Shown: piece by piece, positions 42,121 to 50,660 of the stretch
How positions within the stretch are numbered: position 1 is the first letter of the stretch
Layout: every line of letters begins with the position of its first letter
NCBI GenBank assembly: GCA_028767165.1
Contig: JARACJ010000001.1
Coordinates: forward strand, 682,001 to 746,000
Direction: 5' to 3'
DNA: 64,000 nt
Source: Proteobacteria bacterium DTSAM18
GTDB taxonomy: Bacteria; Myxococcota_A; UBA796; GCA-2862545
Translations under genes and position numbers: made by a program
Notes under the pieces: model-generated
The model's database searches: none
What the model was told of the DNA's origin: nothing
Seen by the model: the letters and a program-made list of their open reading frames with translations, nothing else

Positions 42121-43484
42121 GCTCCTACGATCAGAAGGTTCAGGCAGCCATCGCGTCCGTGAAGGGCCGTTCGCTGCCCGCCAAGGCCCGCACCCTCGCA
42201 CTCGCAGGCATCGCCTGGGGTGTCATCGGTCTGGCCTACGGCTTCTTCGCCGGTGAGAAGTCCTGGACCCTGGGCGCACTGCTCGTGTCCGTCTTCTACT
42301 TCATGTGCATGGGCCAGGGCGCCATGATGTTCTCCGTGGTCCTCACGGGTACACTGGCGCGCTGGGGCCGTCCCCTCAAGCGCATCGCCGAGATGCTCGC
42401 CTTCACCCTCCCCGTGACCTACATCGCCCTGGTGGTGTTCTTCGTCCTGGGTGGTCTGGGCGTGTACGAGTGGGCTCCCCACAACCTCGTGACCCCTGAT
42501 GGCCACGCCATCGGTCTCGAGCCCCACGCACCTGGCGCGCTTGCCGCCAAGCCCTTCTGGCTGTCCTCGGGCTTCTTCATCGCCCGCCAGCTGATCGGCT
42601 TTGGCATCCTGCTGGTGCTGGACGTCATGTTCATCCGCTCCAGCCTGCGTCCCGACCTCATCCTCGCCAAGCAGACCCTCGGCAACGAGGCACCCGCATG
42701 GTGGGACCGCATCATCGGTGGCAAGACCGATGTGCAGGCCGAGGCCGAGGCCACCGCCTACCGCGGTCAGTGGATGACTCCGGTGATGGGCCTGTCCTAC
42801 GCCGTGTTCTTCAGCCTGCTCACCTTCGACCTCATCATGTCGATGGACGCCTGGTGGTTCTCCAACATGTTCGGCGGTTGGGTCTTCATGTCCAGCCTCT
42901 GGCTCGGCATGGCCACCATCGCCTTCGTCATCACCATGGGTCGCGAGTGGCTGGGTCTGGGCGAGTGGGTCAGCAAGGCCACCACCCACGACCTCGGCAA
43001 GCTGATGCTCGCTGGCACGATGTTCTGGGGCTACACCCTGTACGCCCAGCTGCTGCCCATCTGGTACGCTGACGTGCCCGAGGAGACCAACTACCTCCTC
43101 GTCCGCATGATGCTGCCCGAGTGGTCCTGGCTGTCCAAGGTCGTCGCCATCACCTGCTTCATCGCTCCCTTCACCATCCTGCTCTCCCGCGGTGTGAAGA
43201 AGATGCGGTGGCCCTTCGCAGCCGTGGCGATGCTCATCATGCTGGGTGTGTTCCTCGAGCGCTCCCTGCTGGTCATGCCCTCCGCCTGGCGTTCCGAGTT
43301 CCTCACCCTCGACTTCATCATCGTGAACTTCGGTGTGTGGTTCGGCATGGGTGGCCTCGTGACCCTGTGGTTCGGCAAGTACATGTCCGAGGTCCCCGCA
43401 GTGCCCGTCGCCGACGAGTACCTGAAGGACGACCCGTGGGAGGTCCACGTGCACTCCCTCGACGAGGCACACGGCCACCACTGA
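42117..43484 (+). CDS. actF: Alternative complex III subunit ActF (NrfD-like)
   Basis: A 455-residue polytopic membrane protein, homologous to ActC, forming the second membrane subunit. Segments YFMCMGQGAMMFSVVLTGTLARWGRPLKRIAEML, GLSYAVFFSLLTFDLIMSMDAWWFSNMFGG, and FWGYTLYAQLLPIWYADVPEETNY. The C-terminal tail is Glu/His-rich (EVHVHSLDEAHGHH). It ends the act operon; a UUCG-loop hairpin follows. No haem-copper oxidase gene is adjacent, unlike in some ACIII operons. Confidence 0.94.
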   Translation: MSSYDQKVQAAIASVKGRSLPAKARTLALAGIAWGVIGLAYGFFAGEKSWTLGALLVSVFYFMCMGQGAMMFSVVLTGTLARWGRPLKRIAEMLAFTLPVTYIALVVFFVLGGLGVYEWAPHNLVTPDGHAIGLEPHAPGALAAKPFWLSSGFFIARQLIGFGILLVLDVMFIRSSLRPDLILAKQTLGNEAPAWWDRIIGGKTDVQAEAEATAYRGQWMTPVMGLSYAVFFSLLTFDLIMSMDAWWFSNMFGGWVFMSSLWLGMATIAFVITMGREWLGLGEWVSKATTHDLGKLMLAGTMFWGYTLYAQLLPIWYADVPEETNYLLVRMMLPEWSWLSKVVAITCFIAPFTILLSRGVKKMRWPFAAVAMLIMLGVFLERSLLVMPSAWRSEFLTLDFIIVNFGVWFGMGGLVTLWFGKYMSEVPAVPVADEYLKDDPWEVHVHSLDEAHGHH

Positions 43485-43502
43485 TTCGCCTGGCGAATCG
43501 TC

Positions 43503-43534
43503 ACGCCCCACCCGGCTTCGGCCCGGTGGGGCGT
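43503..43534 (+). terminator. Terminator of the act operon
   Basis: A 10-bp stem acgccccacc/ggtggggcgt, then a mismatch and a 3-bp inner stem with a ttcg tetraloop, followed by cttcgttctt. It lies 18 bp beyond the actF stop. Confidence 0.75.
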
Positions 43535-43603
43535 CTTCGTTCTTGGGCCCGGTCGCGGGGTGCGTGCTACGGGGCAGGGGAGAGGTCAGGTCCAGGAGGC
43601 AGT

Positions 43604-44134
43604 GTGCGGATCACGGGTGGCAAGGCACGCGGACGGGTGGTTCGGCAGAAGGTCCAGAAGGGGGTGAGACCCACTTCTTCCAAGGTGCGCGAGGCACTGT
43701 TCTCCATGATCGGGCACGACCTGAGCGGGGAGCGGGTGCTCGACGCCTTCGGCGGGTCGGGCATCATGGGCCTGGAGGCCTGGTCGCGGGGCGCGGATGT
43801 GACCATCGTGGAGAAGCGCCCCCAGGCTGCACGGGTGCTGAAGGAGGCCGGGCAGAGCGTGGCCGCGGCGTGGAACGTCGTGGTCGGCGACAGCCTCAAG
43901 GTGGCGCCTCGGCTCGGTCCGTTCGACGGGATCTTCGCCGATCCTCCCTATGCACTCGATCCCGGCCCCATCCTCGAGCTGCTCGCCCCGCTGGCGGAGC
44001 AGTGGCTGGTGTTCGAGACCGACGTGGACCGGCAGCTTCCCGGCGCCGTGGGGCATCTCGAGCTGTACAAGCGGCGCGACTTCGGCCAGACGAGCCTGTG
44101 GGTCTACTTCGCGCAGGAAGGAGACGAGGAATGA
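43604..44134 (+). CDS. rsmD: 16S rRNA (guanine-N2-)-methyltransferase RsmD
   Basis: A 176-residue SAM-dependent enzyme that methylates G966 of 16S rRNA. It starts at GTG with CAGGAGG just upstream. N-terminal MRITGGKARGRVVRQ and RPTSSKVREALFSMI, SAM motif VLDAFGGSGIMGLEAWSRGA (residues 44-63), and catalytic-type DPPY (FADPPYALDP). The rsmD start overlaps nothing; its end overlaps the following crotonase gene by 4 bp. Confidence 0.93.
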   Translation: MRITGGKARGRVVRQKVQKGVRPTSSKVREALFSMIGHDLSGERVLDAFGGSGIMGLEAWSRGADVTIVEKRPQAARVLKEAGQSVAAAWNVVVGDSLKVAPRLGPFDGIFADPPYALDPGPILELLAPLAEQWLVFETDVDRQLPGAVGHLELYKRRDFGQTSLWVYFAQEGDEE

Positions 44135-44943
44135 GTGAGCCGACCCTCGAACAGGCGCGAGATGCCCTGGTGGCGCTGCAGCACGTCGGTACGGTGGAGG
44201 GCGGCGAGGTGCGGCTCGAGACCGATGGCGACGTGGCGCACCTGGTGCTGGATCACTCGGAGGCGCGCAACGCCCTGAGCCTCGACATGATGGTGCAGCT
44301 GGCCGATGCCGTCGATGCGCTGCGGTCGTTCTCGGGCCATGCGGTGGTGCTCCGGTCCGCGAGCCCCGGCATGTTCTGTGCGGGGGGCAACCTCAAGGAC
44401 GTCCGCCAGGCGCTGCCGGCGCCAGAGCGTGGACAGCAGATGGCCTGGACGATGGCCACGGTGCTCGACGCACTGGCCGAGCTGCCCCAGGTGGTCATCG
44501 CAGCGGTCGACGGGCCGGCCGTGGGCGGTGGCGCGGAGCTTCTCACCGCTGCGGACTTCCGCCTGATGTCGGACCGGGCCTGGTTCCAGTTCCGTCAGGT
44601 GCGGCTGGGCGTGGCCGCCGGGTGGGGTGGCGTGCCGCGGCTTCTACGTCACGTACCGCCGGCGGTGGCGCGGCGTTGGCTCCTCCTGGGGCCGCGAGTC
44701 GCCGGCCCGGAGGCGGTGGCCGCCGGCTATGCGGAAAAGGCGAGTGGGGTCATCGACCACGCACTCGAAGCCTTGCTGGATGCCCTCTCGGAGGTCCGGC
44801 CCGGCGCCATGGACGCCCTCAAGGGGCAGATGCTGGCTGCGCAGGCCGGTGCATCCGGGGCGGTCCAGGCGGAGCTGTTCGCCCAGACCTGGTTCTCGGT
44901 GGAGCACCGGCGCGCGCTGGGCCTGCCGGACGACGAAGGCTGA
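44131..44943 (+). CDS. Crotonase-family protein (enoyl-CoA hydratase/isomerase)
   Basis: A 270-residue protein. Oxyanion-hole segments FCAGGNLKDV (about 82-91) and AVGGGAELLTAADFRL (about 130-145). One catalytic Glu is kept in GGGAE, but the second position, PE in hydratases, reads QV in FRQVRLGVAAGWGG. So it is unlikely to be a standard enoyl-CoA hydratase; isomerase, decarboxylase or lyase activities are possible. Coupled to rsmD by ATGA overlap, with no metabolic partner adjacent. Confidence 0.85.
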   Translation: MSEPTLEQARDALVALQHVGTVEGGEVRLETDGDVAHLVLDHSEARNALSLDMMVQLADAVDALRSFSGHAVVLRSASPGMFCAGGNLKDVRQALPAPERGQQMAWTMATVLDALAELPQVVIAAVDGPAVGGGAELLTAADFRLMSDRAWFQFRQVRLGVAAGWGGVPRLLRHVPPAVARRWLLLGPRVAGPEAVAAGYAEKASGVIDHALEALLDALSEVRPGAMDALKGQMLAAQAGASGAVQAELFAQTWFSVEHRRALGLPDDEG

Positions 44944-44976
44944 GGCCCAGACGGGTCCGCTCCTCGTGCACTCCGA

Positions 44977-45030
44977 GGCCGCCCACGGGGCGGCACGCTG
45001 GCACGTGGGCGCGGCCCCTGGTGGGCGGCC
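44977..45030. terminator. Bidirectional hairpin between convergent crotonase and trmK genes
   Basis: Outer 9-bp stem ggccgccca/tgggcggcc (44977-44985 with 45022-45030) with an inner ggggc/gcccc pairing. It separates convergent stops. Confidence 0.6.
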
Positions 45031-45036
45031 GGGGTC

Positions 45037-45675
45037 TCAGTCGTCGAGAGTGGGCACGGGCCATCCCCGGCGAGTGAGCTGCGCCGAGAGGAAGTCGACC
45101 ACACGCTGGGTGGCCTCGTGGACCTCCGGTGCGGAGTCGGCGGTGGCCCGTGCGATGGTCATCTGGTGGCGGCAGAGCTGGGTGAGGTGATCCTGCAGGT
45201 GGGGCTCGTCGCCGTGCAGGAGGACGGGACCGAACTCCAGCTCGAGGCCCTCGTGGGGCTCGTCGCCCTGCTCTGCGCGGATGATCTCCGCGTACTTGCG
45301 TCCCTCCCAGGCCAGGGTCTCGTCGACGATGCGGTAGCCAAGCCGCTTGAGCGTGCGACGGAGCTTGCGTGGGTCGTCGGGGGCGTGGGTGACGAGGATC
45401 GTCGGCAGCGGCCCTCGCTCCAGGATGCCCTCGATCGTGAGGGCGCCCATGCCGGCGATGATGGCGGCGGGGACCTCCCGGAAGGGAAGCAGACCGTCTG
45501 CGACGACCCAGGGCACATCGCGGCGGCCGAGGCGGTTCGGACGTCGCTCCGTGGCGACGCCACCGACGGCGTGGGCGACGTGGCCGTGATCGGCCCCCAC
45601 GTCGACCAGCAGCGGGGCGTCGGTCGGAGCCAGCCGGGCGAGGGCGGCCCTGCGCGCTGCACCGAGTCGCTTCAT
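45037..45675 (-). CDS. trmK: tRNA (adenine-N1)-methyltransferase TrmK family
   Basis: A 212-residue protein. SAM-binding VDVGADHGHVAHAV (about residues 24-37), AAIIAGMGALTIEGIL (about 70-85), then a stretch THAPDDPRKLRRTLKRLGYRIVDETLAWEGRKYAEIIRAEQG, which matches the conserved core of the TrmK/YqfN family that makes m1A22 in tRNA. A C-terminal FGPVLLHGDEP and a helical extension complete the usual layout. Start overlaps the upstream gene's stop. The family is more common in Firmicutes, so its occurrence here is notable. Confidence 0.8.
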   Translation of the reverse strand: MKRLGAARRAALARLAPTDAPLLVDVGADHGHVAHAVGGVATERRPNRLGRRDVPWVVADGLLPFREVPAAIIAGMGALTIEGILERGPLPTILVTHAPDDPRKLRRTLKRLGYRIVDETLAWEGRKYAEIIRAEQGDEPHEGLELEFGPVLLHGDEPHLQDHLTQLCRHQMTIARATADSAPEVHEATQRVVDFLSAQLTRRGWPVPTLDD

Positions 45676-46478
45676 CCCTGACCTCCGGGACCACGGGTCG
45701 CGGTTCCCTGGGCGTTGCGCGCGGCGCGCTGGAATCCGCGGATGGCTTCGTCGGCCTGCTCGGCAGTGGAGGGGCCCTGACCGGCACTGGTGGCGAGCTG
45801 GTCGAGGGCCCGACGGAGCTGCTTGACGGTGGTCTTCGGCGCGGAGCCGTCGATGAGGGCCGGCTCGAGCTCGGCCAGGGAGGCCCAGAGGTCGCGTCGC
45901 GCGAGCTCGGGGAGGTCCTTGCGGTGGGCGAGCTCGGCGCGGACGTTGCAGTAGGAGGTCCAGGTCTCGGAGCGTGGGGTGACCCGATCCTGGGCGTCCT
46001 TGAGATCGTGCATGGTGGCCGTGGACTTCTGCAGGGTCGTGCGCTGGACGCCGAAGACGATCCACTTGGACACGAGCAGGGCGCCGGCCACACCGACGGC
46101 GAGCACGGGGGACTTCCAGAGCACGAGCACGGCGATCAGGGCGGCCACGGTGGTGAGCACGCCGAGAAGGCGAGACGATCCGGTGCCCGTGGAGGACAGT
46201 GTGGTGTCGAGGCCGAGGTCGGTCTGCAGCTGGGCCTGGATGGGACGGGCACCGGCCACCGAGCGGGCCATGGAGACGAGCACCGGCACGTCTTCCTTCC
46301 ACTGCTGCTGGATGCGGGCGAGGGGAAGGGTGGTGGCGGCAGCGGTACGGTGCAGGAGCGCCTCGTCCGGACCGGGCGGGGCGGGGACGAGCACGGCGAT
46401 GGTCTCGGTGCGTGCGGCACGGCCACTGGAGGCGGCCTTGCCGGGACCGGTGGTGTACTTGATGGGCGGTTGGCTCAT
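45672..46478 (-). CDS. Hypothetical membrane protein
   Basis: A 268-residue protein with two adjacent hydrophobic segments (about residues 105-137: LLGVLTTVAALIAVLVL, VLAVGVAGALLVSKWIV), an N-terminal cytosolic-type region with a DEALLHRTAAATTLPLARIQQQWKEDVPVLV motif and a helical C-terminal region. I do not recognise it. It overlaps trmK by 4 bp (ATGA), so the two are cotranscribed. Confidence 0.6.
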   Translation of the reverse strand: MSQPPIKYTTGPGKAASSGRAARTETIAVLVPAPPGPDEALLHRTAAATTLPLARIQQQWKEDVPVLVSMARSVAGARPIQAQLQTDLGLDTTLSSTGTGSSRLLGVLTTVAALIAVLVLWKSPVLAVGVAGALLVSKWIVFGVQRTTLQKSTATMHDLKDAQDRVTPRSETWTSYCNVRAELAHRKDLPELARRDLWASLAELEPALIDGSAPKTTVKQLRRALDQLATSAGQGPSTAEQADEAIRGFQRAARNAQGTATRGPGGQG

Positions 46479-46671
46479 GGAATCCCCGGGCTGACGTGGG
46501 GGAGGGGTAGCCCGTTGCGACGGGTTCCACCATGGGGGCCAGGAGCTGGCGCCTGCCCCGGTTTCCTCGTGGAGGGTCCATCAGGCGGCTGTCATCATTT
46601 GTGGGCGGCGGACGGACCAAGCATGGCTATCTCGGATATAACGACGTCATGATGCCGTGTGGCGAGGGGTT

Positions 46672-46700
46672 CTGACAGGTGCGGCCACCCGTGCTAGTTT
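46672..46700 (+). promoter_or_regulatory. Promoter of the cyclic-nucleotide-binding gene
   Basis: ctgaca at 46672-46677, 17-bp spacer, tagttt at 46695-46700, 20 bp before the ATG and just upstream of its CGGAGG site. A good sigma-70-like match. Confidence 0.55.
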
Positions 46701-46720
46701 GCGGGCCTGACGGAGGCGCC

Positions 46721-47197
46721 ATGAGCGAAGCGTTGACTCTTGAGACCATCATCGGATTCCTGCTCGAAACCCCGATGTTCAAGTTCCTCGATCCCGAGGA
46801 GCTGACGGACATCGTGCGGATCATGCAGATCAACCCCGTCCGCGAGGGCGCGTACCTGATGCGCGAGGGCCAGGCCGGCAACGCGTGGTACGTGATCTTC
46901 GAGGGCAACGCCGAGGTCGTGAAGACCGAGGGCGACACCGAGATCAAGCTCGTCGATCTCGGCCCCCGCGATGTCGTGGGTGAGATGGCCGTCCTCGACG
47001 ACGCGCCGCGGTCCGCCAGCGTGCGGGCGTCGACCGACATGAAGGTCTTCACCTTCCCCCGCGATGCCTTCGTGGCGCTGCTCGCCGACGACAACCTCGC
47101 TGCGTACAAGCTGGTGCACCAGATCGCACGGGTGCTCGTCGCTCGTCAGCGGCGGGCCAACGACGAGCTCGTGCTGCCCGACGAAACGAGCGCGTGA
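46721..47197 (+). CDS. Cyclic nucleotide-binding (CNB) domain protein
   Basis: A 158-residue protein consisting almost only of a CRP-like cNMP-binding domain: YLMREGQAGNAWYVIFEGNAEVVK, then LVDLGPRDVVGEMAVLDDAPRSASVRA, in which GEMAVLDDAPRSAS is the phosphate-binding cassette with the key Glu and Arg. No DNA-binding domain follows. It may work as a cNMP-responsive adaptor or partner subunit. The next gene starts at the overlapping stop (TGATG). Confidence 0.88.
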   Translation: MSEALTLETIIGFLLETPMFKFLDPEELTDIVRIMQINPVREGAYLMREGQAGNAWYVIFEGNAEVVKTEGDTEIKLVDLGPRDVVGEMAVLDDAPRSASVRASTDMKVFTFPRDAFVALLADDNLAAYKLVHQIARVLVARQRRANDELVLPDETSA

Positions 47198-47841
47198 TGC
47201 GGCTGCTCGGCCTGCTCGCTGCCGGGCTGGCCTGGGCTGGCCCTGACGCACGACTGCCCGATGACCTCCGCGTGGAGGTCATGCCCTGGGATGCCCCGGA
47301 GCGGTTCGCCGCCCGGGGCGCCTCTGGTTCGGGGCAGGTCGTCTGCGTGCCGCTGGTGCCCACGGTGCAGCAGGCCTGCCTGTCCCGTGTCCAGGGCGAC
47401 AAGCGCTCCTGGGTCACCCAGGGCGACCTCGCCGGTTGGTCGGTGGAGCCCGGCGATGTCATCGCCCACATGGCGAGCACGGCCGAGGCGAGCCTGCCGG
47501 TGGTGGGAGAGTGGCGCGAGGTCCAGGACCTCCCCGGCAAGCGCTACTGGATCAGCACCGACCCCACCCTGAGCGGCACGCCCTACCTGTCCGCGCCGGC
47601 GGTCACGCGGCTGCTGGGCTCCGAACACGTGCGCCTGGCGAGCCCCAACGTGGGCATCACCCTGGCGTGGCCGGGCGGCGACCAGGAGCTCGACCGGGTC
47701 ATGATGGTGGCTGTGTACGAGATGTACGACAAGCAGACCAACCCCATCTCGCCCGCCATCATCGGACTCGACAAGGCAGGGCAGTGGGTGCGCATCGGTC
47801 AGGCGCGCCCTCGTGAGGACGGACAGGTCCCCACCCCCTGA
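47197..47841 (+). CDS. Hypothetical exported protein
   Basis: A 214-residue protein with a signal peptide (MRLLGLLAAGLAWAGPDA). The rest is beta-rich with no motif that I recognise (VVCVPLVPTVQQACLSRVQGDK, YWISTDPTLSGTPYLSAPAV, VMMVAVYEMYDK). It overlaps the CNB gene by 1 bp; a GTG 3 bp upstream is an equally possible start. Function unknown. Confidence 0.65.
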   Translation: MRLLGLLAAGLAWAGPDARLPDDLRVEVMPWDAPERFAARGASGSGQVVCVPLVPTVQQACLSRVQGDKRSWVTQGDLAGWSVEPGDVIAHMASTAEASLPVVGEWREVQDLPGKRYWISTDPTLSGTPYLSAPAVTRLLGSEHVRLASPNVGITLAWPGGDQELDRVMMVAVYEMYDKQTNPISPAIIGLDKAGQWVRIGQARPREDGQVPTP

Positions 47842-47973
47842 GGCGTCCGTCGTCGTGGGGCCATACCGGTCGCCGCCGTAGTGGAGAGCACCCGGTGCCT
47901 GGGGGCGACTCCATGCGTGCAGGTGCCTGGGCCACAGGTGGTGTGCGGGGCGTCACGCGGCGCTGGAACGCAC

Positions 47974-48002
47974 AAAAGCCGCACATCGTGAGATGTGCGG
48001 CT
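47974..48002 (-). terminator. Intrinsic terminator after the tRNA-Ala genes
   Basis: Perfect 11-bp stem (47977-47987 with 47992-48002), loop gtga on the plus strand, followed on the minus strand by TTTT. This is the most classical terminator in the window. Confidence 0.85.
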
Positions 48003-48009
48003 CTTCGAG

Positions 48010-48082
48010 TGGAGCGGATGGGGATCGAACCCACGACCTCCAGAATGCCATTCTGGCGCTCTCCCAACTGAGCTACCGCCCC
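48010..48082 (-). tRNA. tRNA-Ala (GGC), copy 2
   Basis: 73-nt tRNA ending at the discriminator base; CCA is not encoded. Acceptor ggggcgg/ccgctcc, anticodon loop atggcat with anticodon GGC. Identical to the copy at 48123. Confidence 0.96.
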
Positions 48083-48122
48083 GAAGGTGTATGTGCTGCT
48101 CGTGACGCAAGAGAGGGGGGAG

Positions 48123-48195
48123 TGGAGCGGATGGGGATCGAACCCACGACCTCCAGAATGCCATTCTGGCGCTCTCCCAACTGAGCTACCGCCCC
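48123..48195 (-). tRNA. tRNA-Ala (GGC), copy 1
   Basis: Identical 73-nt tRNA-Ala(GGC), CCA not encoded, 40 bp upstream of the second copy on the minus strand. Confidence 0.96.
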
Positions 48196-48234
48196 GGCTC
48201 TCTGCGCCCCGGGGTGACCCCCGCGAGCGCCCGC

Positions 48235-48263
48235 TAAATAATGTGTGCTGACGGCCCAGGCAA
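48235..48263 (-). promoter_or_regulatory. Promoter of the tRNA-Ala pair
   Basis: On the minus strand: ttgcct (48263-48258), 17-bp spacer, tattta (48240-48235), about 40 bp before the first tRNA-Ala. Confidence 0.55.
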
Positions 48264-48280
48264 CGAAAAAAAGGGCTGCG

Positions 48281-48364
48281 TGCTCGGAGCGGGGGTCGAA
48301 CCCGCACTCCCGTTGGGGAAGAGGATTTTAAGTCCCCTGTGTCTACCGATTCCACCATCCGAGC
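48281..48364 (-). tRNA. tRNA-Leu (TAA)
   Basis: 84-nt class II tRNA with a long variable arm. Acceptor gctcgga/tccgagc; anticodon loop cttaaaa with TAA. CCA is not encoded. A run of seven T follows about 9 nt after the gene on the minus strand. Confidence 0.95.
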
Positions 48365-48380
48365 ACCGGCTGGGGCCAGT

Positions 48381-49043
48381 CTAATGACTGCGCTCGCCGG
48401 TGTCTTCGACCTCTCGGAGCCACACCGAGGCCTGCGGCAGACACCAGGTGAGCCCGACGCCCGTGAGAAGGGGAAGGATGCCGAACGTGCGGAGCAGATC
48501 GCCGCGCAGGCACCAGCCGATGGCCTGCAGGAGGTGGGTGGCGCGTGCGGCGTCCTTCAGGGCATGCCACGTGGCGCGTCCGTCTGCCGTGTGGACCGTG
48601 GCCTGGGTGATCCACAGACGGCCCCACCACCAGACGAGCAGGCCGGCGAGCGCCATGAGGGCCTGCAGCAGGTACGCGGGCGGCCACAGCCCCAGCTCGA
48701 CCAGGTGGCGCGAGAGCCACCACAGGGGACCGCACACGACGGCGAGGGCGGCGGTCAGCAGGGCGCCCCCGGTGGCGAGGGTGGTCCACAGGTGCACGAG
48801 CTCCCACAGGCCTTGACGGTGGCTGCGACCGTGGGTCCAGTCCCGCAGGGCCCAGGCGCTGGTGGCCTGCAGCGTGACCCACAACAGGCCCACGTAGAAC
48901 AGCGAGCGGGCGTCGGGACGGGTGAGCAGGACGATGATCCATGCGAGGTCGGCGGCCGCAGCAGCGAGGCTCGCGCCCACGAGCGTGGGGGGCTCGTCAC
49001 GGAGCCGACGGTAGGTGCGTCGCAGGGAAGGGAGCCGTGCCAT
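48381..49043 (-). CDS. Hypothetical polytopic membrane protein
   Basis: A 220-residue protein with about five hydrophobic segments (LVGASLAAAAADLAWIIVLL, LFYVGLLWVTLQATSAWAL, LTAALAVVCGPLWWL, AYLLQALMALAGLLVWWWG, FGILPLLTGVGLTWCLPQA). Arg-rich N-terminus. I chose the ATG at 49043 since upstream sequence is the rpsU terminator region. No family recognised. Confidence 0.65.
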   Translation of the reverse strand: MARLPSLRRTYRRLRDEPPTLVGASLAAAAADLAWIIVLLTRPDARSLFYVGLLWVTLQATSAWALRDWTHGRSHRQGLWELVHLWTTLATGGALLTAALAVVCGPLWWLSRHLVELGLWPPAYLLQALMALAGLLVWWWGRLWITQATVHTADGRATWHALKDAARATHLLQAIGWCLRGDLLRTFGILPLLTGVGLTWCLPQASVWLREVEDTGERSH

Positions 49044-49161
49044 GGGACCTCGCTCAACGCCCTCGTATCGGCAGCGAGGGGCCCGGCATGAGGTGGGGCA
49101 CGGCGGAGGGACGGGCGCGTCCCTCGAGGTTCCGGGGATCGTGCCGATCCCAAGAACGAGT

Positions 49162-49207
49162 AAGGCCGCCATGACGGCGGCCTTGTAGCACCGAGGAGAC
49201 CTCGGTG
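49162..49207 (-). terminator. Two hairpins downstream of rpsU
   Basis: caccgagg/cctcggtg with a 3-nt loop (49189-49207) and aaggccgcc/ggcggcctt with a 5-nt loop (49162-49184) follow the rpsU stop on the minus strand. Confidence 0.65.
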
Positions 49208-49221
49208 TGAGGGGGAGGGTC

Positions 49222-49455
49222 TCAGCGAAGCTTGGGACCGGAACCCTGCTTGGAAGCGCGACGGATGGCGCGGCGGTTGGCCTTGCGACGGCGCTTCTCG
49301 GCGAGGCGCTGCTTGAGGCGACGCTTCTCACCGGGCTTCAGGTAGAAGCTGTTCTTCTTGATGTCCTTGCGGATGCCTTCGCGCTCGACCTTGCGGCGGA
49401 ACCGGCGCAGGGCCTTCTCGAAGGGCTCGTTTTCACGAACGGTGACGAGAATCAA
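49222..49455 (-). CDS. rpsU: 30S ribosomal protein bS21
   Basis: A 77-residue protein. VRENEPFEKALRRFRRKVEREG and a strongly basic C-terminus (KRRRKANRRAIRRASKQG) identify bS21. I place the start at TTG 49455, which has GGAG seven bases upstream; the longer frame adds 21 unlikely residues. TTG would keep expression low for a ribosomal protein unless initiation is boosted, so the start is worth checking. Confidence 0.9.
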   Translation of the reverse strand: MILVTVRENEPFEKALRRFRRKVEREGIRKDIKKNSFYLKPGEKRRLKQRLAEKRRRKANRRAIRRASKQGSGPKLR

Positions 49456-49740
49456 GTGATACTCCAGAAACGATAAGGTGGGGGGAACAGGGCCCTGCTG
49501 GACCATTGTTCCAGGCACCGGCAGTTTTAAAGGGTTTGAGGCCCGGGCGCCAGTTCTTGTCGAAAAAACCCGCGTGAGTGGAGGCAGGGTTCATTCGGCG
49601 GACACCCGGTGGGGCAGTGGGGCACCAGGTGCAGGTGCCTCGCCCTTGGTCACCAGCCAGGACAAGAGCCCGAGCCGATGAGGCGTCGTACCCCGTCCGG
49701 GCAGTCGGAGCCAGTACGGGATGGGCCGCGACACCCGGCC

Positions 49741-50580
49741 CTAGAAGCGGACGCCCAGCGTGCCGCCGTAGAACAGGCCGTTGTGGACACCGCCTTCGAG
49801 GCGCAGGGCGACGCGCTCGCCGAACAGCATCTGGAAGCCGGCCTGGAAGGTGAGCCAGGGCCAGGCCTTCAGCGGCATGTCGACCACACCGTCGGCGGGG
49901 TCGCCGTTCTGGTAGCGCAGGTAGCCCGGGGTGCCGGAGGCATACTTCCAGTTCTCCAGCTCGCCGAGCATGATGCCGAGGCCGAGGCCGGCGCCCACCA
50001 CGAAGGACAGGCCGAAGGCCTTGTTGTGGGTCTGGTCGGGACGGACGATCGGGACCTCGTGCAGGTAGTCGTACCCGAACAGGATGAAGCCGAAATTGTC
50101 CGAGGGGAGGACGTAGTGGCCGTCGAGGTGGTCGATGGGGTCCTCGTTGCGGTCGTCCCAGTAGCCTTCGTCCATCTCGGAATCGAGGTACTCGAACCAG
50201 ATGATGTGGTTGTTGCGCGCCTCGATGAAGGAGAACTCGAAGCCGTAGGTGTTGCCGGCGATCGACGGCCTCTTTCCGGCCTGTGACGGGTAGCCGTCGT
50301 CGTCGATGTCGAAGTACCACTGGTCCATCAGTGCGTCGGGGATGGTGTAGCGGCGGTAGCGGAGTCCCACCTGCATCTGGTAGCCCCGGGCCTCCCTCTC
50401 GATCGGCTCGTCGGACTCGATGTCTTCGAGCAGGTCCTGGGGGGAGTCGTCGGGCGCGTCCTGCGGATCGGCGGATGCATCCTGCGCGACGGGCGAGGGG
50501 GAGGCCAGCTCGGCGATGGGCTCTGCATGAGCCGCTCCGGTACCGGCGAGTCCGAGAAAGAGAGCGATGCCTGGCGTCAT
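49741..50580 (-). CDS. Outer-membrane beta-barrel-type protein
   Basis: A 279-residue protein with a signal peptide (FLGLAGTGAAHA), an acidic Asp/Pro/Glu-rich stretch (about residues 25-65), then alternating strands with aromatic residues (MQVGLRYRRYTIPDAL, NTYGFEFSFIEARNNHIIWFEYLD, NFGFILFGYDYLHE, ALRLEGGVHNGLFYGGTLGVRF). It ends in Phe, typical of a BAM-recognised barrel. No exact family recognised. Start ATG at 50580 was chosen for the signal peptide. Confidence 0.7.
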   Translation of the reverse strand: MTPGIALFLGLAGTGAAHAEPIAELASPSPVAQDASADPQDAPDDSPQDLLEDIESDEPIEREARGYQMQVGLRYRRYTIPDALMDQWYFDIDDDGYPSQAGKRPSIAGNTYGFEFSFIEARNNHIIWFEYLDSEMDEGYWDDRNEDPIDHLDGHYVLPSDNFGFILFGYDYLHEVPIVRPDQTHNKAFGLSFVVGAGLGLGIMLGELENWKYASGTPGYLRYQNGDPADGVVDMPLKAWPWLTFQAGFQMLFGERVALRLEGGVHNGLFYGGTLGVRF

Positions 50581-50660
50581 GGAGGGGTCCTCGTGTGGCG
50601 GCGCCAAGGTACACCAGGTGATGGTGGCGCTTCCAGGTTAGAGTCACGGTGGAGGATTGG

